In this document: positions 63,304 through 64,000 of the stretch, piece by piece | How positions within the stretch are numbered: position 1 is the first letter of the stretch | Layout of the letters: each line of letters begins with the position of its first letter | Assembly (NCBI GenBank): GCA_023144035.1 | Contig: JAGLGM010000001.1 | Span: 199,422 to 263,421, forward strand | Source of the DNA: Candidatus Pacearchaeota archaeon | GTDB lineage: Archaea > Nanobdellota > Nanobdellia > Pacearchaeales > GW2011-AR1 | DNA: 64,000 nucleotides | Direction of reading: 5' to 3' | The notes under the pieces: generated by a model | Database searches by the model: none | What the model was told of the DNA's origin: nothing | What the model saw: the letters and a program-made list of their open reading frames with translations, nothing else | Made by a program: the position numbers and the translations under genes

Positions 63304-64000
63304 ATGGAAAAAGAGGAAATTTCTTTAGAAGAAAAAATAAAATATGTCGTTAAGAAATTCTTAGATAAATCAAAAGATAAAGAAATTCAAATTATAAGTC
63401 ATTTTGACACAGACGGCATTACTTCTGCTGCAATAATGGTTCAAGCTCTAAAAAAGTTAGATAAAAAATTTTCTTTAAAAATTGTGAAAAGTTTAGAGGA
63501 ACAATTTATTCATGATCTTCCTAAAGAAAAATTAACCTTGTTTTTAGATTTAGCATCTGGAAGTTTAAAACATATAGAAGAATCAAAATTAGAAGATGTG
63601 TTTATAATAGATCACCATGAAGTAGTTCATAAAATTCCAAAAAAAGTTACAATAATAAATTCTGAATTACATAATAATCAAAAAATGAGTGGATCTTGTT
63701 TAACTTATTTATTTTGTAAGGAAATAGATGAAAAAAACAAGGAATTTGCTAAATTAGGTATATTAGGTATGATTGGAGATATGCTTGAAAAAGAAATTGA
63801 TAAATTAAATAATGGTATTTTAGATGATGGAGAAATTAAAAGAAAAAGAGGGTTAGTTATTTATCCTTCAACAAGACCTTTAAATAGAACTTTAGAATTT
63901 TCCTCAAATCCTTATATCCCAAAAGTAACAGGAGATATAAAAGGAGTTTTAGAATTATTAAGAGAAGTTGAATTAGGTCCTGTGAACGGAAAATACAAAA
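63304..64000 (+). CDS. DHH-family RecJ-like single-strand exonuclease/GAN-like (partial)
   Basis: Manual translation MEKEEISLEEKIKYVVKKF...IQIISHFDTDGITSAAIMVQAL...FLDLASGS...VFIIDHHEVVH; runs off the right edge. Confidence 0.85.
   Translation, partial: MEKEEISLEEKIKYVVKKFLDKSKDKEIQIISHFDTDGITSAAIMVQALKKLDKKFSLKIVKSLEEQFIHDLPKEKLTLFLDLASGSLKHIEESKLEDVFIIDHHEVVHKIPKKVTIINSELHNNQKMSGSCLTYLFCKEIDEKNKEFAKLGILGMIGDMLEKEIDKLNNGILDDGEIKRKRGLVIYPSTRPLNRTLEFSSNPYIPKVTGDIKGVLELLREVELGPVNGKYK

Overview
AT-rich, gene-dense archaeal chromosome segment, most likely DPANN (Pacearchaeota/Woesearchaeota-like; lineage is inferred). Archaeal markers: TFB, TFE, a GINS subunit, GatD/GatE, Lsm, RNase Z, EndA, eS8, eL44, eS1, uS15, eS17, SRP54/FtsY and FtsZ (partial, left edge). 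Seven aminoacyl-tRNA synthetase/amidotransferase-type enzymes cluster here; several (AspRS, LeuRS, AlaRS) look bacterial/CPR-like. I identified eight tRNA genes: Arg-TCG, Met-CAT with intron, Arg-TCT with intron, Cys-GCA, Leu-TAG, Val-GAC, Thr-TGT with intron, and Gln-TTG. Main points for follow-up: (1) five promoter-like ~47-55 bp tandem repeats upstream of tRNA-Val, with a related sequence before rps3ae; (2) an antisense LAGLIDADG endonuclease gene between an intron-containing tRNA-Met and a second copy of the tRNA 3' half, with its stop codon in an atypical T-loop; (3) a bacterial-type DisA c-di-AMP synthase directly followed by a DHH phosphoesterase; (4) parallel absence of the GAD insertion in adjacent AspRS and GatE; (5) an 87 bp MITE-like element with 12 bp TIRs and perfect 10 bp flanking direct repeats; (6) a 2175-aa secreted protein coupled to a pilin-like 608-aa protein; (7) lysine-rich (V/P/A)KKK repeats both as a TFE tail and as a stand-alone protein; (8) an extra N-terminal module on GlyRS. 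All calls were made by reading; no database searches were run.
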